A stretch of DNA of 64,000 bases from Agelaius tricolor. Lineage: Eukaryota > Chordata > Aves > Passeriformes > Icteridae. Positions 1-13,315 of this stretch are shown piece by piece. The position numbers and the translations under genes were made by a program. The notes beneath the pieces were generated by a model. It did not search any database. It was not told the DNA's origin and worked only from the letters and a program-made list of their open reading frames with translations. The stretch is taken from assembly GCA_023055355.1 (NCBI GenBank), contig JALJCS010000004.1, positions 13,298,001-13,362,000 on the forward strand, read 5' to 3'. Each line of letters begins with the position of its first letter. Position 1 is the first letter of the stretch.

Positions 1-3000
1 TAAGTCAAATTGCTTGAGTGATTTTCTGTAGCTGGGCTCTTTATTTTAAATTTAATTTAATGCAGTGATAATAATATATTTTTTATCACAGTTATCTGTA
101 CATACTTCCACGGAGTGCCTTTGCTCACTGTTGCCAAGGCAATGAGCTATGTCTGCATGTGAGAGAAAAATGATGGGCTAATATTGTGCAAAAGAGAACA
201 GACCAGTTGAATAAATATGTGTGAAAGAGATGCATACAAATACAAACAGGTATGGGATATTAGATTCTTCACAAGACGTGATCAATCAGGAATCACTCAG
301 GCTAGGAACATAAAGGGTTGGGTGATGCAGTATTCACTATCCAGAAGGCGGGCCATTCACTCTTCATGAGACAAAGCTTGTTTGTGGCCCAGAGGATCTA
401 CAGGTTCAACTGAGTGAGATGCAAGATTTAAAAAGTGGCAGAAGGGTGAGAGTCTGAGGTGCAGAACTCTATCAGGAGCCTCTCTAGCGTCAGAACTTTT
501 GAGTCATTACTGGGGACCATCACAAAAAGCAATCAGTGGTGTATGAGAGATCAGATTGTCAAAAACAACAGTAAGAAACACAAGAAAGAGTCACTCCCCA
601 AGGTTTAAGATGAAGCAGCTATTGCTGCAAGGGAGACTTAGATGATAAGTCATGCAGCAGGGTGCAGGCTTCTTTCACCTGTTTTCTATTTTAGCCTAAC
701 ACACTTGAATGCTCCCCAAAAGAAAGGCCCTGGGCTCTGTCCTATCAGAAAGCTTGCTCTTTTCTTTCTGTACATAGCCCTGCATTATCCTCACACCACT
801 AGGTGAAGAGATGCCTCCAAAAGGTCAATTTACTCTGGCAGGGGGTGGGGAGTCATGAATCTTTATTCTTCTATGTTCAAGCTCAAACAGAAACTAGGAA
901 GCTGTTGTGTGGACCAGCTCAGCCATGCACACTACTGGAGAGTAAATAAGACCCAGGCCTTTAATCTGCACTGAAAGGAGATGGCATGCAGGGACCCCAA
1001 CAGGCAATATGCTCAAAGAACAATGCAGTTGGACCAATGCGCACTTGCAGACTTGACCAGGCTTTGTGTGCTTCTGACCTTCCTCAACAGCCATACCCAA
1101 TCCTGCAGAACACAGGCTCCTACTGCCCTGAAACCTGTCTCCTGCTTGCAGCTTTTACTGTCAGCGCTTGCAGAGCTGCTTCTGTAACTGTGCCAGTTTG
1201 GGTAAGTTTTATCTAGATGACTGGGTTTCAGCAGAGATTGTTGAACCCAAATTTGAGGCACTGGGAGTCTGAAATATTTCTGTGTCTAGCAAAAGGAGTT
1301 AAGAAATACTGCATGACAAAGTTTCTGTTTCTGTTAATAAATTTTAATTTTTCACCAAAACCAAGTCTGTAAGACTAATGAAAACTAAACTCCTCTCTGA
1401 ATTTCAATAAAATTGTCTATTCCAAGAAGATAAATAAAGTTCTTTGACCTCTTAGAGTTGTGTAAAAGGAAACCCCCAAGTATACATAATTCTGTGTTTT
1501 CTTTAGTAGAAAGATGGCACTTCCCATCCTCCCCAAAAGCATGTCAAGACCTCACCATTTACAAACATCCCAAGACAATGAATCACTGGACATACATGTA
1601 AAGACACCAAACTGTTTGTTAGGAAATCTGATCTTGACTGCTGACTTCCAAGATGTTGTGGGAACAGCTAAAGCCCAGAATTATAGCACTGCAATCACAA
1701 AACAGCACAAATTAGCCCAGCCACTGGGGACATCATAAAGCTGGATGTTTATTTGGACTACAAGCACTTGAATGGACTTTTGGGGCCAGAGACTCTATGC
1801 ATCACTGAAACAAATACTTTCAAGAAAGTCTCAGAGGTATGGATCTTACAATTATTTAGAAACCTCCTGGAAATGCTTATGGCAATTATCATCTGCATTC
1901 ATTCTTCATAACTTTGCCTTTAACATAAACACAGTTATACTTCTTAAGTACACACTGGGATGCAGAACTTGGGAGTAATTTTAACCCAGCTAGTACAATC
2001 ATGGAAGAAAAAAGCTATACAAAGTATTTATTATGATCCAAAGCAAAAGAAGGAAAGCAGGTGATGTGATCAATTCAATTACAAATCAGTTTCCTTCATA
2101 CATATGCTTTCTGCACACACTTTTCAAGAGGAAGACACTGTTTTCAAGCATGAGTATGATACACCCATGTGTACCAAGCTCACACTTATCACTTCTCCCA
2201 GAATCAGGAGGAGGAAATTTTGCACAGTTGCATTAGATAATCCAAGCAACATATGCAAAACAGAGCCACCAGATAAGTGGCTGGACTTCCAAATCTGCCA
2301 TTTAAGTGTATCAAATGCAAGACATGTAATACTAAATCCAGTAAATTCTTGCTTCTCACAGTATTTCCAAGTCCAGAAAAGGCCAGGTACCAGAACAGAA
2401 ACCAAAGGACAAAGAGCATGGTAGTCTCACAAATACTGCAGGGAGAAGGAAATGACAAAGATTGAAAGGGATGAAGTGGCACCAGTGATACTGTAAGTCA
2501 ACTTAAAGAATCCCTGAATTCACATTAGGTGTAGCAGTATAAGGATGTTGCATTAAAACACTTCTGCAGGCTTGCAGGTCAAATCCCACACAAACAGCCC
2601 TCCCATGCCTTCCTGTATTTTTCAGACTGCAGACCTCCAAAGTAAATCCTTACTTTGATTACCTACAAGATGAAATATTTATGAAATACTACTCCATAAA
2701 CTTTGAACCAAGGTTTTATCCTACTGAGGCCATGATAAGTGTTTGTCCACAAAAACATGATTTTGTGGAAATCTTTTATTAGTACTAAGTCTTAGTGGAC
2801 CATACTTCACTACTCTTAAACGAAACAGGAAAATCTGGTGGGTACAATTGTGGAGCAGTGGTGTCTCTAGAAAGTGCTTTCCCTAGACATGCAAAGGCTT
2901 AAAGCAAGTGCCTCAAACTTAAATTCACTCAGGAGGAAAAAATATAATCTTCCATTTCTTCAAAAGTGATGTGGTTTGCTAATCAACTCACCTACGTAAC

Positions 3001-3761
3001 TTCTCAAAGTAGTAGATGTTGTGCAAGTGGCCTTGTACAACATGGCAAATACCATGGAAAAGAAGCATGTGGAGTTACAATTTGAATGAGCCAAAATGAA
3101 GGCATTTTTCTTGAGAAAGATAAGAAGATATTAATCTACCTGTTTCTGTTGAAAATTAGGCCTCTTAAATGTAAGACGTGAGTATTTTTTACCTCAGGGA
3201 TTCCCATTTTTACTCTTAGGCAAGTCAAACACCCTAACAATCACAAAAAAATAGTGAGAAAAAGCTTTTTCACTGATTATGAGACTGAATTTATAGCTAA
3301 ATTAACAGAGAAGAAAAGTTTACATGCCCATATTGCTTGTTTTGTAAAAAAAAACAGTTCAGAGAAACAGTTTATATACAGGCAGCCTTAGCTAGTGGGT
3401 ATCCATTTACTGAGAGTTTTTCTTAAGTTATGAGACAAGAAGACCCTTACAGACCCTACGCTAGCAGCCAGCACTATGTTACCAGTAAGGGAAGAAATTA
3501 CCAGTGTAATACCTGAACTACACTACTCACAGACACCTCTGCCACTGAACCTGCTCCCATTACACACCACTCCTTCCTTTCCTGCAAAAAAGTTATCAAG
3601 GACTTGAAATTCCCCTAGCTCAAAACACACATTACGTGATGAAAGTTTTCCCACTTTAGTTGCCCAGTAAAGGCAGTAATGGGCAAACCCAGCACTGATA
3701 AGAAGACTGTCAGTACCTGAGCAGAAACAGCACAGTATTTTGGCCAGGCTGATTTTGACAG

Positions 3762-3783
3762 CTGTTCTAATATATTAGAACAG
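3762..3783. repeat. perfect 22-bp palindrome
   Basis: The half-site CTGTTCTAATA is followed at once by its exact reverse complement, giving TGTTCT and AGAACA hexamers facing outward around an AT centre. No protein site is proven. Confidence 0.85.
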
Positions 3784-4752
3784 AGGTGACTGTCTCTAAT
3801 GGAGAAATGCAAAGCTTTCTTCATTTCGGTGTCAGAGATGTCAGGAGTAGTGCCCTTCATGTGAACCCTGCGGCTCTGGATGTGGGTCCTGCCTCCACAC
3901 AACATTATCTTTCCCCTTCAGGGGTTGTTGTTCTAATAAACCCTGTCATTCTGAAGACTCAAAGAGCCGACTAAGGAAAACAGTCTCAAAGCTGCTGGGT
4001 TGTATCTGGCATTCTCAGATTACAGAGGTACAGGCACACCTTCAGGCACTCAGCCTTTCCTTCCATCCAAGGAAGTTAAAATGCTGCTGCATTCCAGAGA
4101 CACAAGCATGCAGGCAATCAGCAAGCCCTTTGAGCCCAGGGAGAAGTGAGGTGGCCCCACAGGACTAATTTAATCTGTTTTTAAAATCTATTTTATCACT
4201 ACATTGTCTCCTGCTCCTCCCACCAGCTTTTTTTTACCTCTTCCACGTTCCACATATATTCACCCTCTTACAGACTTTTCATGAACTTATTCATTAAACA
4301 TTTCAAATCTTTAACATAAGGCATAGGTAAATCTACATTCCCTGTGGAGCCCATATCTGCAATTCCAAATATACTGATGGCAGCTTCAAATTTTCCATGG
4401 TGGATTCTGAATTCCCACCAAATTTCAAAGTTATATCTCATTTCCCTGAGCAATTTTTGCATTCCCATGGCAAGTGTTTGTTTGGTTTTGTTTTATGGGT
4501 ATAAACACCCATACAAGCTGGACAGACACATCCTGGGCTTTTACATCTTTGACTGCTTTTTACACCCACTGCTGACAGATCCTTTCTCCCATCATTTTTT
4601 CTCAGAGACAAAAAATCTTGGTCTTCCTGCATAATTTCACATCTAAAGATTCCAGATGGAACAGAAAATGTCAAGAAGTAAGACTGAAGAGCTCTACACA
4701 GAAACAGCACCACCTAACACATCACTCAGATTCAGCACACTTGCTCCTGGAA

Positions 4753-4888
4753 TTTTTGTTTTGGTTTGGTTTTTTTTGTTGTTGTTGTGGGGCTTTTTGG
4801 TGGGTTTTTTTGGTGTTTGTTTTGTTTTGTTGTGGGGGGGTTGTTTTTGGTTTTTTGGGTTTTTGTTTTTGTTTTTGTTTTGTTTTTC
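4753..4888 (+). repeat. T/G-rich low-complexity tract
   Basis: About 135 bp made almost only of T and G on the plus strand, with GTT and GTTTT units and four G runs (4789-4792, 4802-4804, 4834-4840, 4857-4859). The Cys/Phe/Gly-rich open frames across it are by-products of this composition. Confidence 0.9.
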
Positions 4889-5704
4889 CTTTTTATGACA
4901 TAAGGATTGATGGAAAAGGGTTTAGACATGCCTATGTGGCACCTAAGGCTGACACAAAACTGACCTCTCACATCACAAGGATTGCCTCAAAACCTGGAGA
5001 AGCTGAAGGAAGCCATTTGGTGGAATACAGCAGACTGGGATAACCATTGGTGGTAACACATTCTGTCTGGGAAAAAAACCAGTCAGTCCCTGGAGATTTG
5101 ACTCCATACAATCAGACTAATGCCAAATAAACACGTTTGTTATTTCCTTTAGTAATTAGAAGAAATGGTAGCTGAAGAAGTTCTCACCAATATCCTTTTT
5201 TTCTTTGTGTTAATGGTGGCTTACCAACATCCAATATACTTTAAAGCCTCAGAATGATGTTTTTTTCAGGAGCAAGGAAAAATAGCTCTAAGAGAAAAAG
5301 GAATTTTCCAGTGTTCTCAAGATTAAGAGGACCAGCTTCTGAGGTTGTCAAATCAGCCAGCCTCTCTCACTGAAGTCAGTAATTTCTTCCATAGGGATAT
5401 AAGGAATCTTAGATCCCTCTGTACTTCTTATTCATGAACTGACACTTTGGAGTTTCTCAACTGTTCAAAGAGGCAGGAGAGACTAGAGGGAATTTAAACT
5501 TGGCTCCCAGAAACCTGGCTTCAGCAGAGGTCTTGTCTGTCAAAATAAAGTCAAGATCTCAAGCCATTAATTATGCTTCCTCCTACAAAATAAAAACGCC
5601 AACACTTTTTTTTTTCTGTCTTATTCTTCAGCTCCTCCAAGAGAAACCATAAGTAAGCTAAAGGAATAAAATGGAATAAAATGACCATGCTGAACAAAAA
5701 CCCA

Positions 5705-7058
5705 TCTAGAATTGAATCTGGTTAGAAACATCAAGGGGAACATGGAACACCTCTACAGGCACGTCAGCAGTAAACTGTAGACTAGAGAAATATAATCTAA
5801 GCACCGAAGGGGGCAGAAGGCCTGATGGCAAAGAATGTGGAAAAGGCCAAGTAAAAAATGTCTCTGTTACTTTATTTAGTGGTCAAACCTACCTTCAGGA
5901 ATCTCAGATTCCCATGACTAGGGCGAAAGTCTAGGGCAAAGAAGGTTCACTGTGGGTGGAGAAGGATCAGGTTATGGAACATTCAAATAGACCAGCCATG
6001 TTCCAGTCCCTATAGGATACATCCAGAGAAACTGTGTTAGCTTGCTTAATGTCAATAGAGGCCACTCTCAATTACCTTCAAAAGGTCATGGCAAGTGGGG
6101 AAGGTCCCTGAGGACTCAAAGAAAGCAAGGGTAACTCTTGTCTTCAAGAAGCACAGGAAGAAGGATCTGGGGAATTAAAAACTGCTCAGCAACATCTCTG
6201 TTCCTGGGGGAGGTGGTGGGGCAAATCAGCCTGCAAACTCTTTCCAAATGTGTCAGCGATAAGCAAATGGTTGGGAGGGGTCAGTATGGCTTTATGATGA
6301 GAGAAAACTCAGTTCATAAAGTTCAGCAAATCAAGTTCTGCACCTGGGCAGGAATAGCTTCAGGCACCATGACAGGCTGAGCACCAGCTGGCTGAAGACT
6401 AGTTTGGCAGAAAAAGATGTGGTGCCTTGGTGATCATCAAGCAGGCCTTAAGCCAGCAAGGTGTCCTTGTGGCAAAGGCAGCCAATGGCCCCCTGGGCTG
6501 TGTGAGGGGAAGCGCTGCCAGCAGATTGAGGGGGGTGATCCTTTCCTGCACCTCAGCCCTGGTAACACATAGCTGGGTGCATCCAGAGTCTATATGGGTG
6601 CTTCCCAGTACAAAAGAGATGAGGACATAGTGGAGAGAGTGCTGCTAAGGGCCACAAAGGAAATGAAACTATTAGAACATAATTGTGTGTAATTCTAGGA
6701 GAGACTGAGACTATTCTGTCTGGACAAGAGAAGGCTGGGGGTCAATAACTTATGCATAAATACCTCATAGGAGGTTGCAAAATAGAGCAGAACTTCTCCC
6801 AGTAGTAATGTTCCATGAAAGGACAAGAGGCAATGGAAAAAAACTGATATTCAGAAAGTCCAACTTAAACATAAGAAAAAGCATCTTCAGTGCTTAAACA
6901 CTAGAAAAGATTACTCAGAAAAGTTCTGGAGTCTTCATCTTTGCCCATACTCCAGTCCTAGGAAAACTGCGTGCTCTATATGATCCTGCTCTGAGCACAG
7001 GGATGAATCAGACAATTTCCAGAGCTCTCTGCCAGTATCAACTATCCCTTGACTCTGG
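5705..7058 (+). mobile_element. CR1 LINE, diverged, ORF2 to 3' end
   Basis: The segment follows the CR1 order as I know it: a phrase like GGATCAGGTTATGGAACA near 5967, GAGGCCACTCTCAATTACCTT near 6057, the RT-region stretch TCCCTGAGGACTCAAAGAAA near 6106, and the 3' end near 6980-7050 (TATGATCCTGCTCTGAGCA, then CTCTCTGCCAGTATCAACTAT). It is plus-oriented, 5' truncated and full of stops and indels, so it is an old dead copy. It is antisense to TRABD2A. The left edge is approximate. Confidence 0.85.
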
Positions 7059-10000
7059 GAAGGTTTAGCCAGCATGCAGCACCCTTGTAAAACTTGGACA
7101 AGTGGTAAAACTCTCCACAGTACAGCAAGACAATGCAGTTCTCACTTTGTCAGTGTTCCCTTCCTAGACAAACCAGAAACCTATGGCATTACCTGGCTGG
7201 CTGGCTACAGAATCACATGTGCCATCACTCTCATTGGCTTAGCATCCAGAGCCTGAACATGCCACTCCAGAATGCAGTGAAATCAGAAATGCATTGGGAA
7301 GGAAGGCTGTTGGTGAAGGATTATAGCTGGCTTTGCTTCACAAGTTCTACCACTGGCAAAAGGGAGTAGGCCTGGCTTGTTACCCTGGTGCTGCCATACA
7401 TAAAGGCCTGTCCACAATTAAGACAAATTTTTACTGAACATAGCGGAATGCTGCTGGCATTGCCAGCTCTCTCTTCCCATGCTTTCCTCTAATTCCCTCA
7501 AAGAGACTTACTTTGGCTTGAAACTTTCCTTGTTTGCACTCTGGCCAGAAGCAAAGTGTTTTGGATCTTTTCAGCAAAATCTGCTGGTTTTTAGTTCTCC
7601 GCTTTGGCGCAAATTACTTCCAAACAAAAATAGTTCCAGAAATGAGCTCTGACTGTGAAGCATTTTTGACCAAATATAGGGAGAGTCTGCCTGATTGTTT
7701 TTTAAAAAGGCATAAAATGTAATGAATCTAATGATCAAATTGATTATGGCCAAAATTATCACACATAATTCAATGTAAGAAGTTAACATCTATAGCCATG
7801 CAGCTATATCAAGACCTAAAAAGGGAGGAGACTTCTTTTGCACAATGTGTTACACCTGTCTAAATCCCATCAATCCAGTTAGCATATAAAATAAATCAGT
7901 ATTTTCTGATTTTCCTCTGTTTAAAATAAAAATACCAAGAGTAGTTTAAATAACAAGAAAAGGTACATGTAATACCACAGTCACCCACAAACCATGATCT
8001 TGCTTGCATATAATTGATGATAAAAGTTGTTTTTTCAGTGGTGTTTTGTTAATTAAAAGACTGAAGTTTCCTTACAAAAAGCCTAGCTGTTTTATTCACA
8101 GGGTGAAAAAAATCTGTAAAGAAAACAACTGTAAGTCTTCTCTACTAACTGGGAGGCCCTTAAATATCCTACTACCGTTTTAATACAACCTTGTCCTGCA
8201 GGTTATAAGCTACTGCTAGGAGATAACTTTCTTCACTGGTGGTCAGAAGAGGGCAAGCCACCACGCCATCATGATTTATTTCCATTCCTATAACCTTTTT
8301 TTTCTGCTTCTCTTTTCCTACTACTCATTCTAACCTGCTTTGTATGAGGACTTTCCTGGAACCTTTTCACAGTAATTAACAGCAGTACAATTCCAAACAA
8401 TGCTTAAAACTGATCACAAGATATTTGTTCATCTTCACTGCTTGCTGGCATAAAAATAACTCTTCCACATAATTATCTATCACATACAGCAATCTGCATA
8501 AGCAAACAGCTGAATTAGCTTGCTGGAAAACAACGAAAGACTGCATCCATAATTGCAATATGCACTCAGGAAACCTCAGAAATCTGTAAAAATTGATCTG
8601 TTTTCTGCAATATATCCTGTGATGCTACTTCTCGTTTAGATGCTTAATAAGAAACAAAGGAAACAAATAAACAAATGAACAAAAATCCACCAAAAAACCT
8701 CATGCAGCCAAACAAGGGTGTAATCAAGAATTGTGCTGCTAAATGTGGGAGGCTGGCACTATCCTTTGAACAGAACTATTTGGATGAGCAGATGAGAACA
8801 GAGTACAGACTGGTATCAAAGCCAGAGAGTAATTAGAGACAATTTCAAAATCAGTCCAAAGTCCCCAGAGAAGACAGGGAAGCTGTCTGGGTTCAAAAGT
8901 ATGATGGAAAAGCATGAGAAGAGCACACCGGGTTCTTGGAGATCAAGCCATGTACACATAGCCAAAGATCAAGGGTGTTCATTTAGGCACAAGGCTCCTG
9001 GGAGTGCTGCAGTATAGAAATGTTGGGAATCAGGACACAGAAAAGGGGGAACTGGGAAAATAAAAGGAAAAAGAAAAGCAAGATTCCAGCAAGCCTGGGA
9101 AAGGATTTTAGTACTGCCATGAATGCTGAGAACAAGAAAGCTGAGAAATTAAGGACAGGGATCTGTCCTGCTCCTGCAGTGCTTCTGGGCTCTGAGGCAG
9201 TGCTGTGCACACCTGTGACATTGAAGGCAGTCTGGGCAGAGGGGCAGGAACAGAAAGAAATTGATGGAAGGGGAAACAAATGACAAAAAAACATCTAACG
9301 ACATGTGATTTGCAGCTGCTGGGATTCAGAGTGTGTGCAAGGAGGGGAAGAAGCTCTCTCCTATCAAAGGATCTTGCTCTTGGGACATGTCAGAGCAACA
9401 CATATGTCTGCTTACATGGGCTGCTCGTCACTCAAGCTGTGATGCAGTAACCAAAGCCTAAATATCTGCAACTGGCCTCCTAACAGAAGAGTAGCTACCT
9501 GCAACAGATGCAACTTGGACCTGGGGCTGGCACATGTCAGAAACATCAGTGCAGCAGGTTCAAATGTGGTCAGGACTTCAGCAGTGGAGCGCAGCAACGC
9601 CCTGATCTTAGCCTACAGAATATATACAACCAGGGCCTGCTTAATTGTTCTTTGTCACAGCAAGTTGCACAGAGCAGTGATACTGCAGGAAGACTGCAAG
9701 TTACAATCTTCACACACATCTGAACAAACATGGTCAGCCACCTTTCCTGACATCTCAGCTCTCACACATTTGGCCCTTGTTATGGTAAATTTGTAACCAC
9801 AACTCCCTGTTGCAAACACAGAAATTCTCACAGACTCTGAAAACAAATGCCTTTAGTGTTTAAGTAAGTATTTCCCTTGCCTTGTCTAGATCTTTCATCC
9901 TCACTAAAGCAATATGCACTGAGACTAGAAAACCACACATGGATGCTGACACCAGTCTCAGTTTTCCTCCTTTCCCAAAGGCCATATGGCTCATGGCAGA

Positions 10001-10840
10001 GGGGATGTGATACTTCTCTGGGAATTAGCACCTGTCTTTTTTAACGTTGATCCTAACTTCTTCCTTTCCCTGGAGCTAGAGTAAAAGATGGGAGTCATGG
10101 CAAAACAATCATGTTCACACCCTCTACCCAGCCCTAGTCTGAAGCGTGGATGCTAACCTTATTGAGTTGGATGTGCTGCTGGATGTGCCTGTAGAGTCCT
10201 GCTGACTGCTAAGAGGCATAAAATGGAGTAGGTTTTCCCCAGCTGGGCCTACTGTGCTGCTCCAAAATAGTAGCAGACACAACTTCCTTGTGGAAGCACG
10301 AAGAGGTAAGGAGGTGCAGGAAGAAGAGAAAGGCAAAATTGTGCCTTGCTTATTCCCTTGCATTTATTGAGTCCCTTAGATTCACACAATTTGGCATATT
10401 CTTCTTTTGAACATGTCCTGAAAGGTTAATTCAAGCACTGGTGCAGCCTCAGATGTGCTGCCTTTCATCTCAGTTCCCTATTGCTCCCATTCTCTTGCAT
10501 TGCTTGCCCAGACAATAAACACGTGTGTATTTTGATGACCTCCTGTGCATGCACTGTAGTTGACTCAGTATCTTTGCCTCCTCATGCAACAAATATGTCT
10601 GTAATTACCAGATATTGCAGTAAGTACATGCATTGTGAGCTCTTTGCACACTGAAGAAAAACAGTCTCCTACACTGAAAAGGTTTTCCTACTAGGGTACA
10701 ACTATTGGGGAAAAGCTGAGTTCCGTGTCCGCCACAGTAAAAATACTGACCTCTCTTTAAACTGAGGCAAGCATTTGCAAAATGCTTCTGAATGACACAG
10801 GAAGGATGAGTTCAGGTTAATTGGCACCACAGTCACATAC
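7059..10840. other. intron of TRABD2A, no gene recognised
   Basis: Ordinary intronic sequence between the old CR1 and the exon donor at 10840. Open frames of up to about 100 codons (for example 8983-9294) show no family resemblance or splice-site support. Confidence 0.6.
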
Positions 10841-11015
10841 CAGCTCCAAATGCAAAGAAGAAACTCTTGTCTGGGTGCTCTTCCAGCAGGTCCTTCACCC
10901 TCCTGCCCATTCGCTCATTTCGTTTGTAGATGAGCTCTTGCCGGAAGTAGCTGTCTATTTCTTGGGCAGTAATGCGTTCATGAGCTGGAAGTGTAGCATT
11001 AATGAAATTTGGGAC
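10841..11015 (-). CDS. TRABD2A: TRABD2A (TIKI1) internal exon, probably exon 4; ends inside second GxxH motif
   Basis: A 175-bp exon encoding 58 residues plus the first base of the next codon, running from [20 protein letters not shown] to [11 protein letters not shown]. The acceptor is a T/C-rich tract ending TTAG (11016-11017); the donor is GCTG/GTATGT at 10840. It enters in phase 0 and leaves in phase 1. It contains the family segment [19 protein letters not shown] and an N-glycosylation site (NAT). The exon stops at FGAG, exactly before the histidine of the family's second GxxH metal-binding motif (GAGH), which must lie in the next exon to the left of this window. [15 protein letters not shown] resembles TRABD2A rather than TRABD2B. 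No following exon was found between 1 and 10840. Confidence 0.95.
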
Positions 11016-13168
11016 CTAAGGGAGAAAAAAAGAAGTCTTCATGAAAGGGGAATTTACTTCAGAGGCAGCCATTATGCACAGGCATTTTTGTTCCACACAG
11101 AGTGTAGCAACTGCCTCGTCCCTCAAGGCACAGCCAGTAGGACAAAACCCAAAGCAAGCTAAAAAAATATTTAATAATCTTCTAATGATGCATGGTGCTT
11201 CATTTCTCTCAATGCATCATTTCATGAGCAGATGGATTTTTTTTAATTGAAAGTCAACAAATACTATCATTTTACCATGTTGAAGACCCTAAACCCTGAT
11301 TGTTCAGTAGAAGAAAGTAAGTATTTGCCCCTAAATGCCTTTAGGTACATACCTCTTTCTTAAATTGCTACAGGTATGACATAACTATAATGATAATTAT
11401 GCTCTTCTAAGAGAATTTGACTGGTATCAGAGCCTTCAGGCTGCCAAAGTATAACTGTGCAATTTGAAGTAGTTAAAAAAAAAAATCTCTAAACTTTAAG
11501 AGGCCCAGATTTTGTCAAGAAGGAACGCATTACCACCTCCACTTGCCCTGTCCTGACAGTATCTTTTAAAATGCTGGCTTCCTCCCCTGGGGCCCCCAAG
11601 GACAGCTGTGGCTGCACACTACCCTGACCTCTTGCCAGTGGAGAGAAAACGTGGGTCTGCTATTGTTGCAGCAATCCTGGCTTCTTGACAAGTAGCTTTA
11701 GGCATTCAGTTATGGGGATGGTTAACTAAAGGGCCTGCAAGCGGTGATTTCTGGAGAGCAGACCCACTAATAAGCCAGGTGCTTTCCCTTGCAAGGCTGC
11801 AGCAGATGCAGAGACTTTGGGTTCCCCCAGAGACTATTACAGAATCTTTCCAAAGGGTAGCGAGCCCAGATGTAGTCATCTACTGGGCAACATGGAGTCA
11901 AATACAACTTACGGAGAAGTTCTACTTCAAACATAAGCTGACAGTGTGGCACACTATCAGTATTCAGCTGTGCTGCCAAGGAGAGTGCCCTGAGGTGGAG
12001 CCCCTCACATTAAGTAAAGGACAGTTTTTCCCTTGGCAACATGCTGGTCTCAGAGCTGCTCTCTCCAAGGACCTAGGGGCAATGTCTGCAGTCTGTAACA
12101 TCTCCACAGGATAGTGGTGCAGCATCTGCATCCTCTTAAAATACTGGTCTCCTCTGAGAAATGCTTTGAAACCTGTGCATAGAGTGCGCAGTGTAAAAGC
12201 TAGGCAGTATTGAAGACCAGGATGCCTGCACCTGCAGAAGGGTGGGTGTGCAGGATGGGGAGGCAGCAGCACACACACCAAGCTCGTCACCAGAGAAGCA
12301 GGAGTTAGTATGGCTCTGCAGCTCTGCAGTTCTGCACTGTATGCCACAGCAGAACGGTTATTCAGCACAGAAAGGTCAGGTACCAACACCTATTCAGCAC
12401 TCTAAGGATAGAGCCTGTGTTTTCACTGATGTGCATGAATTGCCAGGCAATACCTCACAAACAAGAACAGAGAGGCCTGATGTCTCAGCCTGAGGTTAGC
12501 TAATCTAACAGCCCAAATAGGCCAAATTGGTCCCTGCTGGGCATTTTCTCATGGTTTAAAGATCAGTGTTACATTCCATTGTGCTGCTTAGGAAACCATC
12601 TCCATAAACCCAAGTCTGTGAGGTCTCAGAAGGTCTCTTTTCCTTCACATTCAGTCTAAATCTATCTTTTCTTTGTTTCACTCCATTTCTCTCCTTTGGG
12701 CCTTGTCCACAGCACACAGTCATACTGATAGGGAACATTAAAAAGCTTGTAACTCGCCCAGCCTTACAAAAGTGTCCAAGCCACGAGTGCATTGCTCTGT
12801 TCTTATTTGCACAAGAGAGCCTGCTGCTGCTTTCTGTTGGCATTAGGTTTGCTCATACCTAAACTAGCTTAATTCCACAGGATCCTTAAGAAAGTAAATT
12901 ATTAACTCATAGAGCTTTGATGCTAAAGTGAACACGGCACTCATCCAAAAGGGAAAGCCAGGTGCACCTTCACTGCTTGGGTGCAGGAGAGGGGTTGAGG
13001 TGGTGCAAACTCCTGGAACAGAGGACTCAGGAAAGCAGATGTGCCAGGGAGCCAGAAACATGCCCCTGGACCTCACCCAGAAAGGAGTGAGAGATGAGCA
13101 CACATGTTACAGGGGTTAGCACTACAGGGAGATGTGTGTAGCACAAGGGCTGCAGTGGCAAGACTCAC
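11016..13168 (-). other. intron between TRABD2A exons (2153 bp)
   Basis: Bounded by GTGAGT (donor, from 13168 leftwards) and TTAG (acceptor, 11017-11016). Phase 0. I see no repeat family or other gene inside. Confidence 0.85.
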
Positions 13169-13315
13169 TTGAGAAGTGTCATGGTTGAAGATGATGGAGC
13201 TGAGGTCCCCACAGTTGTAATGCTTGATAAGGTCTTCTGTCGTATAGGGGATCTGGAAACTGCCTGCTCGGAGGCTCTCCTGCTGCAAGAGAGTCTGATT
13301 CAAAGCAAAGACCAC
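13169..13315 (-). CDS. TRABD2A: TRABD2A (TIKI1) internal exon, probably exon 3
   Basis: A 147-bp exon encoding 49 residues, from [18 protein letters not shown] to [11 protein letters not shown], phase 0 on both sides and so directly continuous with the exon at 60022-60582. The acceptor is a strong pyrimidine tract followed by CAG (13316-13318); the donor is CAA/GTGAGT starting at 13168. It carries the conserved TIKI segment [17 protein letters not shown] and one potential N-glycosylation site (NQT). [11 protein letters not shown] and the segments on either side are closer to what I know of TIKI1 than TIKI2. Domain role: middle of the TraB-like catalytic ectodomain. The reading frame is open beyond both splice sites, but those extensions do not look like the family. 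A 46.7-kb intron separates it from the preceding exon. Confidence 0.95.

Larger units (their letters stand above)
1..5704. other. intron of TRABD2A, no gene recognised
   Basis: AT-rich intronic sequence after the third visible exon. I searched it by eye for the next TIKI exon (GHF.GNN) on the minus strand and did not find it. It contains a perfect 22-bp palindrome (3762-3783) and a G/T low-complexity block (4753-4888). The short open frames here have no recognisable content. Confidence 0.6.

Noticed and set aside
4618..5043. 141-codon Cys/Phe/Gly-rich open frame
   Set aside because: Produced by the T/G low-complexity tract.
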